From the NCBI GenBank assembly GCA_029099805.1, contig JAQXOR010000127.1, forward strand, positions 1-64,000: a stretch of 64,000 nucleotides of DNA. Reading direction: 5' to 3'. The translations under genes and the position numbers were made by a program. Under the pieces are notes generated by a model that saw only the letters and a program-made list of their open reading frames with translations, was not told the DNA's origin and made no database searches. This document shows, piece after piece, positions 45,512 to 55,986 of the stretch. The first letter of the stretch is position 1. The number at the start of each line of letters is the position of its first letter. This DNA comes from Lachnospiraceae bacterium. GTDB lineage: Bacteria > Bacillota > Clostridia > Lachnospirales > Lachnospiraceae.

Positions 45512-45865
45512 TTATAACCAATCCAAAAGCTCCTCGGTCAATCCTCTGGCTTCCTTTACAAAATCCAGATTCCCTGTATCGTAACTGTGTCCCAAAATCG
45601 CATTAATCTTTTCGACACATTCCTTAGTCTTATTAAACTTTTCTACCAGATGGAGCTTTTCTTCGTAATCACGCAGCTGCTTACTGCAACGCTTCACCAC
45701 ATCATGTACGCCCTGCCTCGTAATCCCTTCCGCATCCGCAATCTCGGACAGAGACAAATCATTCAGGATGTAATCCTCGAAAATCTGCTTGTTATGCTCC
45801 TTCAGCAACTCACCGTAAAAATCATACAGCATGGCAAGCTCCAGAAGCTCATTTACCTCTTCCAT
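45512..45865 (-). CDS. ylxM: YlxM family (UPF0122) sigma-like HTH protein
   Basis: MEEVNELLELAMLYDFYGELLKEHNKQIFEDYILNDLSLSEIADAEGITRQGVHDVVKRCSKQL; start moved to 45865 because SD AGGTGG lies 8 nt upstream (ORF track extends to 45934). Confidence 0.94.
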   Translation of the reverse strand: MEEVNELLELAMLYDFYGELLKEHNKQIFEDYILNDLSLSEIADAEGITRQGVHDVVKRCSKQLRDYEEKLHLVEKFNKTKECVEKINAILGHSYDTGNLDFVKEARGLTEELLDWL

Positions 45866-45872
45866 CAAAAAC

Positions 45873-45905
45873 ACCACCTGTAAAGTTTTTTTCTTTACAG
45901 GTGGT
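45873..45905 (-). other. Perfect 13-bp inverted repeat (ACCACCTGTAAAG-A7-CTTTACAGGTGGT) holding the ylxM Shine-Dalgarno in its 3' arm
   Basis: Arms 45873-45885 and 45893-45905, 7-nt loop, followed by GTTTTTG-ATG. Confidence 0.85.
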
Positions 45906-45934
45906 AGTGTAACAGATAATGAAGTATCTGTCAA
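45906..45934 (-). promoter_or_regulatory. Promoter for ylxM-ffh (TTGACA-17-TACACT)
   Basis: -35 at 45934-45929, -10 at 45911-45906. Confidence 0.65.
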
Positions 45935-45942
45935 GTATTTTT

Positions 45943-47622
45943 TTAATCATTTATATCCGGCTTCTGTACATCCGTAATAATGGAAAACGCAATATTGGTC
46001 GCGTGGTCTGCCACACGCTCGATATTGGAAACCACGTCGGTAAATATCATACCTGTCTCCGCATCACACTCGCCCTTTGTCAGTCTCTCGACATGGCTTT
46101 CCTGTAAAGCGCGCTCTTCCTCGTCGATTTCCTCCTCAAGCTCAAGAATATCACGAAGATGCTCTTCATGCTTCTTTTCAAAGGCTTCCAGAGAATACCG
46201 GAGTAAGGTCTTTGTCTTCTCGAACATATCCCGAATCTGGGCTTCCGCAAAGCTGCTGATACTCAGATTATCCTCTCGCAACTGCGTCGCCGCATCCGCC
46301 ATATTTTCCGCATGGTCACCGATACGCTCGATATCGTTAACCACATGAAACAGACCGCCGAGAAGCTTTCTGTCCTCTACCGGAAGAGAGAGCTGGTTTG
46401 CCTTCACCAGATAGTTTGTAATCTCCTCATTTAAGAAATTAACTGCCTTTTCTGTTTCGTAAATTTCCTCAATTACCTTTGTATCCTTTGAAAACAATAC
46501 ATCAATACCCTTTGACAGGTTGTCGATTGCAATTCCGGCCATACGGGTCGTCTCACTGATAATATTCGGAAGTGCGGCAGTAGTGGAGAATACACTGTTT
46601 TCTCCGATGTATTCAAGATGCATGTTGTCTGCCTTCTTGTCCTCACCCGGTACAAGCAGATACGTAAGCCTTACAATCGGCTTTGCAAGCGGGAAGCAAA
46701 CCAGTACCTGGAATACCTTAAAAATCAGGTGGGTATTTGCCACATCACGCGCAATCTTTGCATTGACACCGTTTACATAAACATCCTCAATTCCCATTGC
46801 GGTAGAGATAGAGGTGATAAAGCTTAAAATCTGCTCCTGCAGGAAGAACAGTACAATCATAATTGCTGCAGAACCGATAATGTTTACGATGAAATGAATG
46901 TGAGCCGCACGCTTTGCCATTTTCTTTCCGCCGATGCTGGCAATAAGTGCCGATACACAGGAACCCATATTACAGCCGAGAATAATGTAAAAACAAATCT
47001 CTAACGGAATCAGCCCCTGGGATGCCATAAGTAAAACGATGCCGACCGTAGCGGATGAGCTCTGTAGCACTGCCGTAACGACAAAACCTACAGCGACCGC
47101 AAAAAACGGATGTGTCAGAGAACCTAAAATATCCGCAATCACCGGAGAGGACTTTAACGTCTCCATACCGCCCGACATCACGCTCATACCGAAAAACAGC
47201 ATACCGAAGCCGAGCACTACCTCTCCGATTCGCTTAATCATCGGCTGTTTAAAGAACATCAGCATAACAACGCCGCCGATTAAGAAAAACGGAGCCACAT
47301 CACTTAAATTAAATGCAATTAACTGGGCAGTGATTGTTGTACCGATATTTGCACCCAGAATAACACCGGCTGCCTGAAGCAAATCCATAAGTCCCGCATT
47401 TACAAAGCTGACGACGAGAACCGTTGTTGCGCTGGAAGACTGCACCACCGCGGTAAATAAAATACCGACAATCATTCCGAGAAAGCGATTCTTGGTAACC
47501 ATCTCAAGAATCTTACGAAGTCTGGCTCCGGCTGCCTTTTCAAGGCCCTCGCTCATCAACTTCATTCCGTATAAAAAGAGTCCTAATCCTGCTGCAAGTG
47601 CAGTTATGACTTGAATTACCAT
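45943..47622 (-). CDS. Na/Pi cotransporter family protein with PhoU-like C-terminus
   Basis: Two QSSSATT-type repeats (VVQSSSATTVLVVSFVNAG, VLQSSSATVGIVLLMASQG). Confidence 0.94.
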   Translation of the reverse strand: MVIQVITALAAGLGLFLYGMKLMSEGLEKAAGARLRKILEMVTKNRFLGMIVGILFTAVVQSSSATTVLVVSFVNAGLMDLLQAAGVILGANIGTTITAQLIAFNLSDVAPFFLIGGVVMLMFFKQPMIKRIGEVVLGFGMLFFGMSVMSGGMETLKSSPVIADILGSLTHPFFAVAVGFVVTAVLQSSSATVGIVLLMASQGLIPLEICFYIILGCNMGSCVSALIASIGGKKMAKRAAHIHFIVNIIGSAAIMIVLFFLQEQILSFITSISTAMGIEDVYVNGVNAKIARDVANTHLIFKVFQVLVCFPLAKPIVRLTYLLVPGEDKKADNMHLEYIGENSVFSTTAALPNIISETTRMAGIAIDNLSKGIDVLFSKDTKVIEEIYETEKAVNFLNEEITNYLVKANQLSLPVEDRKLLGGLFHVVNDIERIGDHAENMADAATQLREDNLSISSFAEAQIRDMFEKTKTLLRYSLEAFEKKHEEHLRDILELEEEIDEEERALQESHVERLTKGECDAETGMIFTDVVSNIERVADHATNIAFSIITDVQKPDIND

Positions 47623-47661
47623 GTCTAACCTCCTCTTATGTACCTGACGCTTCTTTCTATT

Positions 47662-48588
47662 CTACCCGATTTGTCCAAGTTTTTCAAGTACCGCTTTTGC
47701 ATTTATAAAATCAGCCGAAATAGCTTTCTTTAATTCCTCTGCATCCGCAAACCGCTGCTCCGGGCGTAAAAAGTGCAAAAACTGTACTTTAATCTGCTTT
47801 CCGTACAAATCCTGATTGCACTGAAACAGATGAGTTTCCACTGTAATGACCTTATCGGAATCCACCGTCGGCCGAAGACCTATGTTCGTTATTCCGTAAA
47901 ACCATTGCTCATCAACATATGTTTTTGTAACATATACGCCGTAGGCAGGAAGCAGCTTTGCCTTCGGCGGGATCAGGTTTAGTGTAGGAAAGCCAAGGGT
48001 ACGTCCCAGCTTCTTTCCGTGCATTACCTCTCCAAACACCGTATACGGCTGTCCTAAAAGTGTATTTACCTCTTCTATCTTTCCTTCTGCCAGCAACTCA
48101 CGGATTCCTGTACTGCTGATACGTATCCCGGCACAGGTAATCTGCGGAATACTTATCGTCCGGTAATGATACTGCTCTTCCAATGATTTAAGCAACAAAA
48201 CATCTCCAGCTCTGCCCTTTCCAAAGCGGAAATCTTCTCCTACCACAATCACCTTTGCATGCAAATTCTTGCAAAGTACTTCAGAAACAAACTGCTCGGC
48301 TGACATTTCCCGTATCGTTTCATCGAACGGATACTCCGCCAGAATATCAATTCCCATATCCTCACAAAGCCGGCGTTGCTCTTCTCTTGTATAAATAACG
48401 CTTCGTTCTGTGTCGACTGCCGAAAAAAACGAGACCACGCAGGATGCGTATCCGTGTTGTTTTTCCTGTAACACTGCTTTTAACAGACCCTGATGTCCTA
48501 AATGGAATCCATCAAACTTACCGATGGTAACTGCAGTCTGTACCGGAAGATACTCCGTATATTTTTTGATTCTTAACAGAAGACTCAC
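47662..48588 (-). CDS. ribF: Bifunctional riboflavin kinase/FAD synthetase
   Basis: TIGKFDGFHLGHQGLL, VGEDFRFGKGRAGD, GKKLGRTLGFPTLNL. Confidence 0.95.
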   Translation of the reverse strand: MSLLLRIKKYTEYLPVQTAVTIGKFDGFHLGHQGLLKAVLQEKQHGYASCVVSFFSAVDTERSVIYTREEQRRLCEDMGIDILAEYPFDETIREMSAEQFVSEVLCKNLHAKVIVVGEDFRFGKGRAGDVLLLKSLEEQYHYRTISIPQITCAGIRISSTGIRELLAEGKIEEVNTLLGQPYTVFGEVMHGKKLGRTLGFPTLNLIPPKAKLLPAYGVYVTKTYVDEQWFYGITNIGLRPTVDSDKVITVETHLFQCNQDLYGKQIKVQFLHFLRPEQRFADAEELKKAISADFINAKAVLEKLGQIG

Positions 48589-48605
48589 CTTCCTCCTGTT
48601 TCTAG

Positions 48606-49514
48606 TTAAAACATTTTTTCCGATTGTAATAGATTTTTGTCTTTTCTGTAAAAATACAGACCAATCAATCTTCCTTTTGTATCATACAGCCGAATTCTGT
48701 CTCCGTCTGCAAGTGACACCTTGTCACGCAGCATTGTAAGCGTAAGCTGATTTCCGTTATACAGTAAACGTTCAGCCTCGGGCAGGATTGTCCCCTGCGG
48801 GTAATTCGCCAGAAAAGTATCGATTGGCAGTAAAATCTCCTCCAGATGTCCGGTATCCCTTGCCTGTTCCACCTGAGACAACGTCACGGCATCCGTCAGT
48901 GCAAATACTCCGGCTTTTGTCCGGACAAGGGACTTCATACAGGCACCACAGCCGAGATATTCACCCATATCCCGAAGCAGACTTCTGATATATGTGCCTT
49001 TAGAGCAGCGCACACGTAATACAGCACTCTCGACATAACCATCCTCCCGTAAAGAAAAAGAAAGAGGTGTATTCTCGAATAATTCGACTTCACGCGGCTT
49101 ACGCTCAATTTCCCGGCCTTCTCTGGCAAGCTCATACAGTCGCTTTCCGTCTACCTTGAGTGCCGAATACATCGGAGGAATCTGCCCGTATTTGCCGGTA
49201 AAGTGCTTTGCCGCACGCATAATATCCTCTGCGGTAATCTGCACTTCTCTTCGTTCCAAAATGTTACCGGTCATATCCTCGGTATCGGTAATCACGCCCG
49301 GAAGCAGCACTGCTTCATATGTTTTCTCCTTATCGAGCATCAATTCACAAAGCTTAGTTGCTTTGCCGATGCATACCGGAAGTACTCCGGTTGCCTGCGG
49401 GTCTAGCGTTCCGGTATGGCCGATTCTTCTTTCGCGAAGAATTCCGCGGAGCTTTGCAACAACATCATGGGATGTATACCCGGCCTCTTTCCGAATGTTA
49501 ATGATTCCGTCCAT
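48606..49514 (-). CDS. truB: tRNA pseudouridine(55) synthase
   Basis: INIRKEAGYTSHDVV, RIGHTGTLDPQATGVLPVCIGKATK. Confidence 0.97.
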   Translation of the reverse strand: MDGIINIRKEAGYTSHDVVAKLRGILRERRIGHTGTLDPQATGVLPVCIGKATKLCELMLDKEKTYEAVLLPGVITDTEDMTGNILERREVQITAEDIMRAAKHFTGKYGQIPPMYSALKVDGKRLYELAREGREIERKPREVELFENTPLSFSLREDGYVESAVLRVRCSKGTYIRSLLRDMGEYLGCGACMKSLVRTKAGVFALTDAVTLSQVEQARDTGHLEEILLPIDTFLANYPQGTILPEAERLLYNGNQLTLTMLRDKVSLADGDRIRLYDTKGRLIGLYFYRKDKNLLQSEKMF

Positions 49515-49524
49515 ATACTGCTCC

Positions 49525-50487
49525 TTACTCCGTAGTATATCCTTTCAATTGATGTTCTATCTGCGCGGAAAGATTGTTCACCACATCATGCGCCGAACCA
49601 TTCATTGTACAGCCGGCAGCCATTTTATGTCCGCCTCCGCCAAACATACAGCAAATCTTACTGACATCAACTTTTCCGTTGGAACGCATACTCACCTTAT
49701 GGTGCTGCACGCCTTCTTCCCTGACGAGAATTGCAACCTCGACACCTTCCGTAACCCGCAGCTGGTCAATAATACCGTCCAGATCCGACGCTACCGCACC
49801 GTACAGCTGCATCATCTTCTGAGAAACAAAGGAATAAATAATTTTCCCGTTCAGCAGAAGAATACTTTCGAGCAGACAGCGACCGAGAATCTGATTCTGC
49901 ATATAGGTTTTGCGGTAAAAGGAGTCATCAATCACCTTTGATGAAGAAACTCCCTTTTCTAACAGACGCCCTGCCATATCCATCGTTCTTCTGGTGGTGT
50001 TGGAATGCTTGAATACACCGGTATCATGCACAATACCAAGGTACAGACACTCCGCCGTTTCTTTGCTGATTTTTGCGTCTTCCAAAAAACCGCACAATAC
50101 TTCACAAGTGGAGCTTACATCTTCTTCCACATGATTATACTCCGCAAATCTTGTATTACTGATATGATGGTCCAGACATACCGTATGCTTTGCACCTAAA
50201 AACAACTCCTCCGTAAACCCAAGGCGGTCAATACTTCCGCAATCAAGTGCAACAAATAAATCATACGTTACATTCTGCTTTGCCGTTTGTATTGCGTTCT
50301 CTGTATTCTTTAAAAAAGAAAATGCTGCCGGAACAGACTCCAGATATACATCAATTTGTTTATTTTCTGTATTTTCCAACAGATAATTATATAAGGCAAG
50401 GCAGGAGCCTACGCAATCCCCGTCCGGTCGAATATGTCCGGCAATCGCGATGGAAGTCGCCTCATTAATAAGCCTGAAAAACTCCAC
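49525..50487 (-). CDS. nrnA: DHH-family bifunctional oligoribonuclease/PAP phosphatase NrnA
   Basis: IAGHIRPDGDCVGSCLAL, LDHHISNTRFAEYN, CMFGGGGHKMAAGC; GTG start at 50487 preferred on SD (AGGGGAGATAAGGTG). Confidence 0.92.
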   Translation of the reverse strand: MEFFRLINEATSIAIAGHIRPDGDCVGSCLALYNYLLENTENKQIDVYLESVPAAFSFLKNTENAIQTAKQNVTYDLFVALDCGSIDRLGFTEELFLGAKHTVCLDHHISNTRFAEYNHVEEDVSSTCEVLCGFLEDAKISKETAECLYLGIVHDTGVFKHSNTTRRTMDMAGRLLEKGVSSSKVIDDSFYRKTYMQNQILGRCLLESILLLNGKIIYSFVSQKMMQLYGAVASDLDGIIDQLRVTEGVEVAILVREEGVQHHKVSMRSNGKVDVSKICCMFGGGGHKMAAGCTMNGSAHDVVNNLSAQIEHQLKGYTTE

Positions 50488-50545
50488 CTTATCTCCCCTC
50501 CTTTTCAACAATTCCTGTTTCCTGACAAATAGAAATCTATGAATT

Positions 50546-50932
50546 CTATTCCGTCTCTTCCTCATCAGAGCGGTCAGGTAGCTGTGCCGTTACATCGTCA
50601 ATCAGCTTAGACATCGACACGCCATACGCAATCGAGCGGTCTCCCACAAAGGTCAGCTCCGGCGTATTTCTAAGATTTAATGATTTTGCAAGCTTGGAGC
50701 GCAGATGAGATGCTGCACTTTTCAGTCCCTTAAGAGTATTGGCAACCGCTTCCTCGTCACCAAGAACACTGATATAAATCTTTGCTGTTTTTAAATCCGG
50801 AGCCACCTCCGCCGCAACCACCGAAGTCAACGGATGAATGCGCGGATCCTTACACTCCTCGCGGATTAAGGTGCTGAGCTCCCTCTGGACCTCAGCATTA
50901 ATCCGCGTATTTTTTACACTGTTTTTTCTCAT
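50546..50932 (-). CDS. rbfA: 30S ribosome-binding factor RbfA
   Basis: RINAEVQRELSTLIREECKDPRIHPLTSVVAAEVAPDLKTAKIYISVLG. Confidence 0.96.
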   Translation of the reverse strand: MRKNSVKNTRINAEVQRELSTLIREECKDPRIHPLTSVVAAEVAPDLKTAKIYISVLGDEEAVANTLKGLKSAASHLRSKLAKSLNLRNTPELTFVGDRSIAYGVSMSKLIDDVTAQLPDRSDEEETE

Positions 50933-53658
50933 TATCTCGGTACCTCTTCCATTACATAAAGCTCAATCTGGTCAAATTCCTGCAAATCATTGAACTTCTC
51001 AAATACAAGACCGCACTCGTAGCCGGCTGCAACTTCCTTTACATCGTCCTTGAAACGCTTCAGGGAAGCCAGATCACCCTCGAAAATCTGCTCGCCCTCA
51101 CGCGAAATACGAGCCTTACAGCCACGGACAATCTTACCGTCCAATACATAAGAGCCTGCAATCATACCAAGACCGGAAGCCTTGAATACCTGACGAACCT
51201 CTGCATGACCGATGACCTTTTCCACAAATACCGGATCAAGCAGACCCTTCATTGCTGCTTCCACATCCTCAATTGCATTATAGATTACACGGTACAAACG
51301 CACATCAACCTTTTCACGGTCTGCCATTTCCTTTGCCTGATTATCCGGTCTGATATTAAATCCGATAATAATTGCATTGGATGCACTCGCCAGTGTTACA
51401 TCAGACTCATTTACGGCACCCACGCCACTGTGGATTATCCGGATTGCAACCTCTTCATTACTTAACTTTAACAAACTCTGCTTCACTGCCTCTACAGAAC
51501 CCTGTACGTCAGCCTTGACAATCAGGTTCAATTCCTTAATATTGCCTGCCTGAATCTGTGAGAACAAACCATCTAAGGAAAGCTTTGCCTTAGTATCCGC
51601 AATCAGACGTTCCTTACCCTGGGAAATAAAGGCTTCTGCAATATTTCTTGCTTCCTTCTCGTTCTCGGTCGCCATTACAATTTCACCGGCGTTCGGAACC
51701 TCATTCAAGCCAAGAATTTCTACAGGTGTAGACGGAGTTGCTTCCTTTACCCTGCGTCCCTTATCATCCATCATGGCACGTACTTTACCGTAAGCGGAGC
51801 CGATAGCAACAATATCACCTACGTGAAGCGTACCCTTTTGCACAAGAATCGTTGCAACAGGTCCTTTCCCCTTATCAAGCTGTGCTTCAATAACAATACC
51901 TCTTGCCTTTCTGTTCGGATTTGCCTTCAACTCGCACATTTCCGCAGTCAAAAGTACCATCTCCAGAAGCTGGGTAATACCCTCCTTTGTATGAGCGGAA
52001 ACCGGAACAAAAATCGTATCACCGCCCCAGTCCTCTGCTACCAGCTCATATTCCGTAAGCTCCTGCTTTACGCGCTCTACATTTGCGCTCGGCTTATCAA
52101 TCTTATTTACCGCAACAATAATCTGAATTCCTGCTGCTTTTGCATGGTTAATTGCCTCTACGGTCTGCGGCATGACACCGTCATCAGCCGCAACTACAAG
52201 AATCGCAATATCCGTAGACTTTGCACCACGCATACGCATGGAAGTAAATGCCTCATGTCCCGGCGTATCAAGGAACGTAATGTGTTCACCGTTTACCTCT
52301 ACCGTATAAGCACCGATATGCTGGGTAATTCCGCCCGCTTCCTTGGCCGTAACATTTGCCTCACGGATTGCATCCAGAAGGGAAGTTTTACCATGGTCAA
52401 CATGACCCATAACACAAACAACCGGCGGACGCTTCACCATCAGGCTCTCGTCCTCCTCCGCTTCCTTCAAAAGCTCCTCAACCACATTGACCTTTACTTC
52501 CTTTTCGGCAATGCAGTCGTATTCCAATGCAATTTCCTCTGCTTCTTCAAACGTAATTTCCTGGTTAATGGAAACCATCTTTCCTGCAAGGAAAAGCTTC
52601 TTTACCAGTGCAGATGCCGGCTGCTTTAACTTATCCGCCAGCTCCTTTATGGTAATCACATCCGGAACAACAATGGACTTAATTTCTTCCTCCACCGGCT
52701 TTACTACCTCCGGCTTAATGAAAGCACCCTTACGATTCGGATCCTTCTTCTTTAGCATCTTCTCCATGGAGGATTCATCCATCTCACGGTCTTTCTTCTT
52801 CTCTCTTTCCTTATCACGGTCACGATGACTGAATGCAGCCACTCTCTGCTCTTTCGTCAGCTCATTTGCAAAATCAGCCTTAATACTGCTGGCTGCACCG
52901 TTTCTTGCATCATTTCTTCCGCGCGCTGCCGGTCTCTTCTGCTGTACGGAATCCTTATCGGCATCCTTATCAAAGAAGCGATCCTTATTAAATCCGCCAC
53001 TCTGCGGTCTGCCGCCCATACCGCCCTGTGGACGATTACCCTGTGGTCTGTCTCCGTATCTGCGCTCACCCTGCGGACGGTCTCCCTGCGGTCTGTCTCC
53101 GTATCTGCGTTCACCCTGCGGACGGTCTCCATATCTGCGCTCTCCCTGCGGACGATTGCCCTGCGGACGGTCTCCGTATCTGCGCTCTCCCTGCGGACGA
53201 TTGGCTTCTCTCTGTGCCTGTGCGGCTGCCTTTGCAGCCTGACGCTCTGCCTGCTGCACATATACATTTCCTAATATATTAATTCGAGCCGGCTCTTCCT
53301 TCTTTTCGACCGGAGCCTTGGTTTCTTCCTTCTTTTCTGCCGGTTCTTCAACAGGCTCTGCCTTCTTTTCTGCCGGCACTGCCTCTGCCTTTACTGTCTT
53401 TTTCTCTGCGACCGGTTTTGCCTTTGCTTCCGTCTTTGCCTCTGTCTTTTTCACAGGCTTCTTCTCGGCATCCTCTTTCTTTGCAGTTTCCAGCTTTGCA
53501 AAATCACCGAATCTGCCGCGAATCATGGAAATCTGGCGCTCATCCAGATTACTGGAATGACTCTTTATTTCAAACCCGTATTCGCCCAGATAACCTATGA
53601 TGTCCTTACTCTGGATTTCTAATTCCTTTGCAAGTTCACTTACCCTCATTTTTGCCAT
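50932..53658 (-). CDS. infB: Translation initiation factor IF-2
   Basis: [39 protein letters not shown]; start at [24 protein letters not shown]. Confidence 0.98.
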   Translation of the reverse strand: MAKMRVSELAKELEIQSKDIIGYLGEYGFEIKSHSSNLDERQISMIRGRFGDFAKLETAKKEDAEKKPVKKTEAKTEAKAKPVAEKKTVKAEAVPAEKKAEPVEEPAEKKEETKAPVEKKEEPARINILGNVYVQQAERQAAKAAAQAQREANRPQGERRYGDRPQGNRPQGERRYGDRPQGERRYGDRPQGDRPQGERRYGDRPQGNRPQGGMGGRPQSGGFNKDRFFDKDADKDSVQQKRPAARGRNDARNGAASSIKADFANELTKEQRVAAFSHRDRDKEREKKKDREMDESSMEKMLKKKDPNRKGAFIKPEVVKPVEEEIKSIVVPDVITIKELADKLKQPASALVKKLFLAGKMVSINQEITFEEAEEIALEYDCIAEKEVKVNVVEELLKEAEEDESLMVKRPPVVCVMGHVDHGKTSLLDAIREANVTAKEAGGITQHIGAYTVEVNGEHITFLDTPGHEAFTSMRMRGAKSTDIAILVVAADDGVMPQTVEAINHAKAAGIQIIVAVNKIDKPSANVERVKQELTEYELVAEDWGGDTIFVPVSAHTKEGITQLLEMVLLTAEMCELKANPNRKARGIVIEAQLDKGKGPVATILVQKGTLHVGDIVAIGSAYGKVRAMMDDKGRRVKEATPSTPVEILGLNEVPNAGEIVMATENEKEARNIAEAFISQGKERLIADTKAKLSLDGLFSQIQAGNIKELNLIVKADVQGSVEAVKQSLLKLSNEEVAIRIIHSGVGAVNESDVTLASASNAIIIGFNIRPDNQAKEMADREKVDVRLYRVIYNAIEDVEAAMKGLLDPVFVEKVIGHAEVRQVFKASGLGMIAGSYVLDGKIVRGCKARISREGEQIFEGDLASLKRFKDDVKEVAAGYECGLVFEKFNDLQEFDQIELYVMEEVPR
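53024..53202 (-). repeat. Tandem ~30-bp coding repeat in infB encoding ([10 protein letters not shown])n-type units
   Basis: [60 protein letters not shown]. Confidence 0.95.
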
Positions 53659-53665
53659 GTATTCT

Positions 53666-54028
53666 TTACCTCCGTCGTTGATCCTCATGTTCTAAAAATG
53701 CCAGTTGTTTCATAATTGCCGTTGCCAATCCGGTCTCCAGAATTGCCAACGATGCACGGAACTCTTTTCCCATTGCGTGACCGAGCTCTTCTTTTCCTCC
53801 AAACAGATAAACCGGTACGGAATAGTACGTTGCACTGTCAATAAACTTTTTTCTGGTATTTGCAGATGCCTCTTCAGAAATCAGAACCAGTGAGGCTCTG
53901 TTTTCCTGAATCGCTTTTTCAGTCAGGAATTCACCTGCTGCCACCTTACCCGCCTTTTGTGCCAACCCGATATAGGATAAAATCTTCTTTGACACAGCTT
54001 CGCGTTTTGCTGCCTCATTCTCCTGCAT
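53666..54028 (-). CDS. L7Ae-family ribosomal/RNA-binding protein (YlxQ)
   Basis: [36 protein letters not shown]; between infB and ylxR. Confidence 0.9.
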   Translation of the reverse strand: MQENEAAKREAVSKKILSYIGLAQKAGKVAAGEFLTEKAIQENRASLVLISEEASANTRKKFIDSATYYSVPVYLFGGKEELGHAMGKEFRASLAILETGLATAIMKQLAFLEHEDQRRR

Positions 54029-54287
54029 TCCCTGTCGTCAGCTCCTTTTCCAATGTTTCGTACACTTCTGTCGGAATCGCGCACTCCAGAGAACGTTCCA
54101 GCCCTTTACTTTTTCTGGCTTTTCTGAAACACTCTATCTGATTACAGAGATAAGCTCCTCTACCGTTCTTTTTCCCTGTTACATCTAATACTATAGTGCC
54201 CTCCGGCGTTTTTAATACACGAATTAATTCTTTTTTTGTCTTCATTTCACCGCAACCGGTGCATTTACGAAGCGGAATCTTTTTCAT
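54015..54287 (-). CDS. YlxR family protein (RnpM)
   Basis: PLRKCTGCGEMKTKKELIRVLKTPEG, GRGAYLCNQIECFRKA. Confidence 0.93.
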   Translation of the reverse strand: MKKIPLRKCTGCGEMKTKKELIRVLKTPEGTIVLDVTGKKNGRGAYLCNQIECFRKARKSKGLERSLECAIPTEVYETLEKELTTGNAGE

Positions 54288-54307
54288 CTACGCCTAATTC
54301 CTTTCTC

Positions 54308-55417
54308 CTAGTCTTCCCCCATCCAGTTGCCCATATCGTCATAATATCCGGTATTTGCTTTTTTCTTCGGCTTCTCTCTTCCCTGTAAGTCCGACTTAAT
54401 GTCAATCTTATAACCGGTCAGTCTCGCTGCAAGTCTTGCATTCTGACCTTCTCTGCCGATTGCAAGAGACAGCTGATAATCCGGAACAATTACCTGTGCT
54501 GTACGCTCTTCGGTATTTACCGTTACAGAAACTACCTTTGCCGGACTTAATGCGTTTTCAATTAACACCTCCGGAACATCGCTCCAGGTAATAATATCAA
54601 TTTTTTCTCCGCGAAGCTCGTTAACAATTGCATTCACACGTGCTCCGTTTACGCCGACACAGGCTCCTACCGGATCTACATTCGGGTCATTGGACTTAAC
54701 TGCCATCTTTGTTCTGGAACCGGCATCACGGGAAACTGCTTTGATTTCTACAATACCGTCACGGATTTCCGTTACCTCTTCCTCAAACAGACGCTTCACA
54801 AGCTCCGGATGAGAACGGGAAACCGTTACACGCGGTCCCTTTGTCGTTTCCTTTACTTCCATTACATAAACCTTAATACGGTCATTCGGGCGATAAACTT
54901 CTCCGCGAATCTGCTCCCCCTCCATTAAGATAGCCTCACATTTTCCGAGGTTTACGCTGATATTGTTCCCAAGATATCTCTGTACAACACCGGTAACTAC
55001 CTCTCTCTGCTTCTCGCTGTACTGCGTATAAATTGCTTTCCGCTCTTCCTCACGAATCTTTTGAACAACAACCTGCTTTGCCTTCTGAGCCGCAATACGA
55101 CCGAAATTCTTCGGAGTAATTTCGATATTCACCGTATCACCGATTTCATACTTCTCTGCCGGGAACTTCATTGTTGCTTCCGCAAGGGAAATCTCTTCTA
55201 CGTCATCCTCTACCTCTGCTACAACTCTCTTTTCGGCCCAGACTACAACCTCGCCGGTCTTCCGGTCAATATTTACCTTAATATTATCTGCCTTCCCGTA
55301 ATTGTTTTTACACGCTGCAATTAATGAATTCTCAATTGCCTCCAGCAAAATATCCTTACTGATTCCTTTCTCCTTTTCCAACAGATTTAATGCCTCAATT
55401 AACTCCTTTGCGTCCAT
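54308..55417 (-). CDS. nusA: Transcription termination/antitermination factor NusA
   Basis: S1 and KH domains; ACVGVNGARVNAIVNELRGEKIDIITW. Confidence 0.98.
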   Translation of the reverse strand: MDAKELIEALNLLEKEKGISKDILLEAIENSLIAACKNNYGKADNIKVNIDRKTGEVVVWAEKRVVAEVEDDVEEISLAEATMKFPAEKYEIGDTVNIEITPKNFGRIAAQKAKQVVVQKIREEERKAIYTQYSEKQREVVTGVVQRYLGNNISVNLGKCEAILMEGEQIRGEVYRPNDRIKVYVMEVKETTKGPRVTVSRSHPELVKRLFEEEVTEIRDGIVEIKAVSRDAGSRTKMAVKSNDPNVDPVGACVGVNGARVNAIVNELRGEKIDIITWSDVPEVLIENALSPAKVVSVTVNTEERTAQVIVPDYQLSLAIGREGQNARLAARLTGYKIDIKSDLQGREKPKKKANTGYYDDMGNWMGED

Positions 55418-55449
55418 AATATCCTCCTTATCTCGTTTTGTTCTTACTG

Positions 55450-55917
55450 CTAAAAATGTATTGCTAATTTTATCATTGCAATGCTCTCTCTCGGAATCGT
55501 AATCGTTTCTGTTTCCGAAATACGAAGCACAATGTTTGCATCATCAAAGCTTTCCAAATCTCCCGAAAGCTCCTTCTTTTTATTCAGCGGCTTATACAGC
55601 TTTACCTCTACCTCTTCACCGATACTGCGGGCAAAATCCTTATCCTTTTTTAACTGTCTGCCGAGTCCCGGAGAACTGACCTCTAAAAAATAAGCCTCCG
55701 GAATAAAATCCTCCACATCCAGCAAATCACTTAATTCTCTGCTTACAAGCTCGCAATCATCAATCGTAATACCGCCTTCCTTGTCAATATAGGCGCGCAG
55801 ATAATAATTACTGCCTTCCTTTACATACTCGACATCCACAAGCTCAAAGCCGGTACGTTCCATAATCGGCAGGAGCAGGCTTTCTGTCTTCTGCTCGTAT
55901 TCGTCTCTCTTTGCCAT
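55450..55917 (-). CDS. rimP: Ribosome maturation factor RimP
   Basis: YVKEGSNYYLRAYIDKEGGITIDDCELVSRELSDLLD, YFLEVSSPGLGRQLK. Confidence 0.97.
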   Translation of the reverse strand: MAKRDEYEQKTESLLLPIMERTGFELVDVEYVKEGSNYYLRAYIDKEGGITIDDCELVSRELSDLLDVEDFIPEAYFLEVSSPGLGRQLKKDKDFARSIGEEVEVKLYKPLNKKKELSGDLESFDDANIVLRISETETITIPRESIAMIKLAIHF

Positions 55918-55934
55918 ACAATCTCCTTAACAAG

Positions 55935-55960
55935 AAAGAGTGGACTTTCGTCCACTCTTT
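55935..55960 (-). promoter_or_regulatory. Perfect 11-bp stem with GAAA tetraloop in the rimP-nusA operon leader
   Basis: AAAGAGTGGAC-GAAA-GTCCACTCTTT immediately upstream of the rimP SD. Confidence 0.75.
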
Positions 55961-55986
55961 GCTCAACCTTTATGCTACCAAAGGAC

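Noticed and set aside
53024-53202. Possible CRISPR-like array
   Set aside because: The ~30-bp units are contiguous, in frame and encode the IF-2 linker. There are no unique spacers and no cas genes.
52825-53282. Repeat-rich ORFs 52825-53274 (+), 53028-53282 (+) and 52857-53267 (-) inside infB
   Set aside because: They are alternative-frame readings of the infB coding repeat, not independent proteins.
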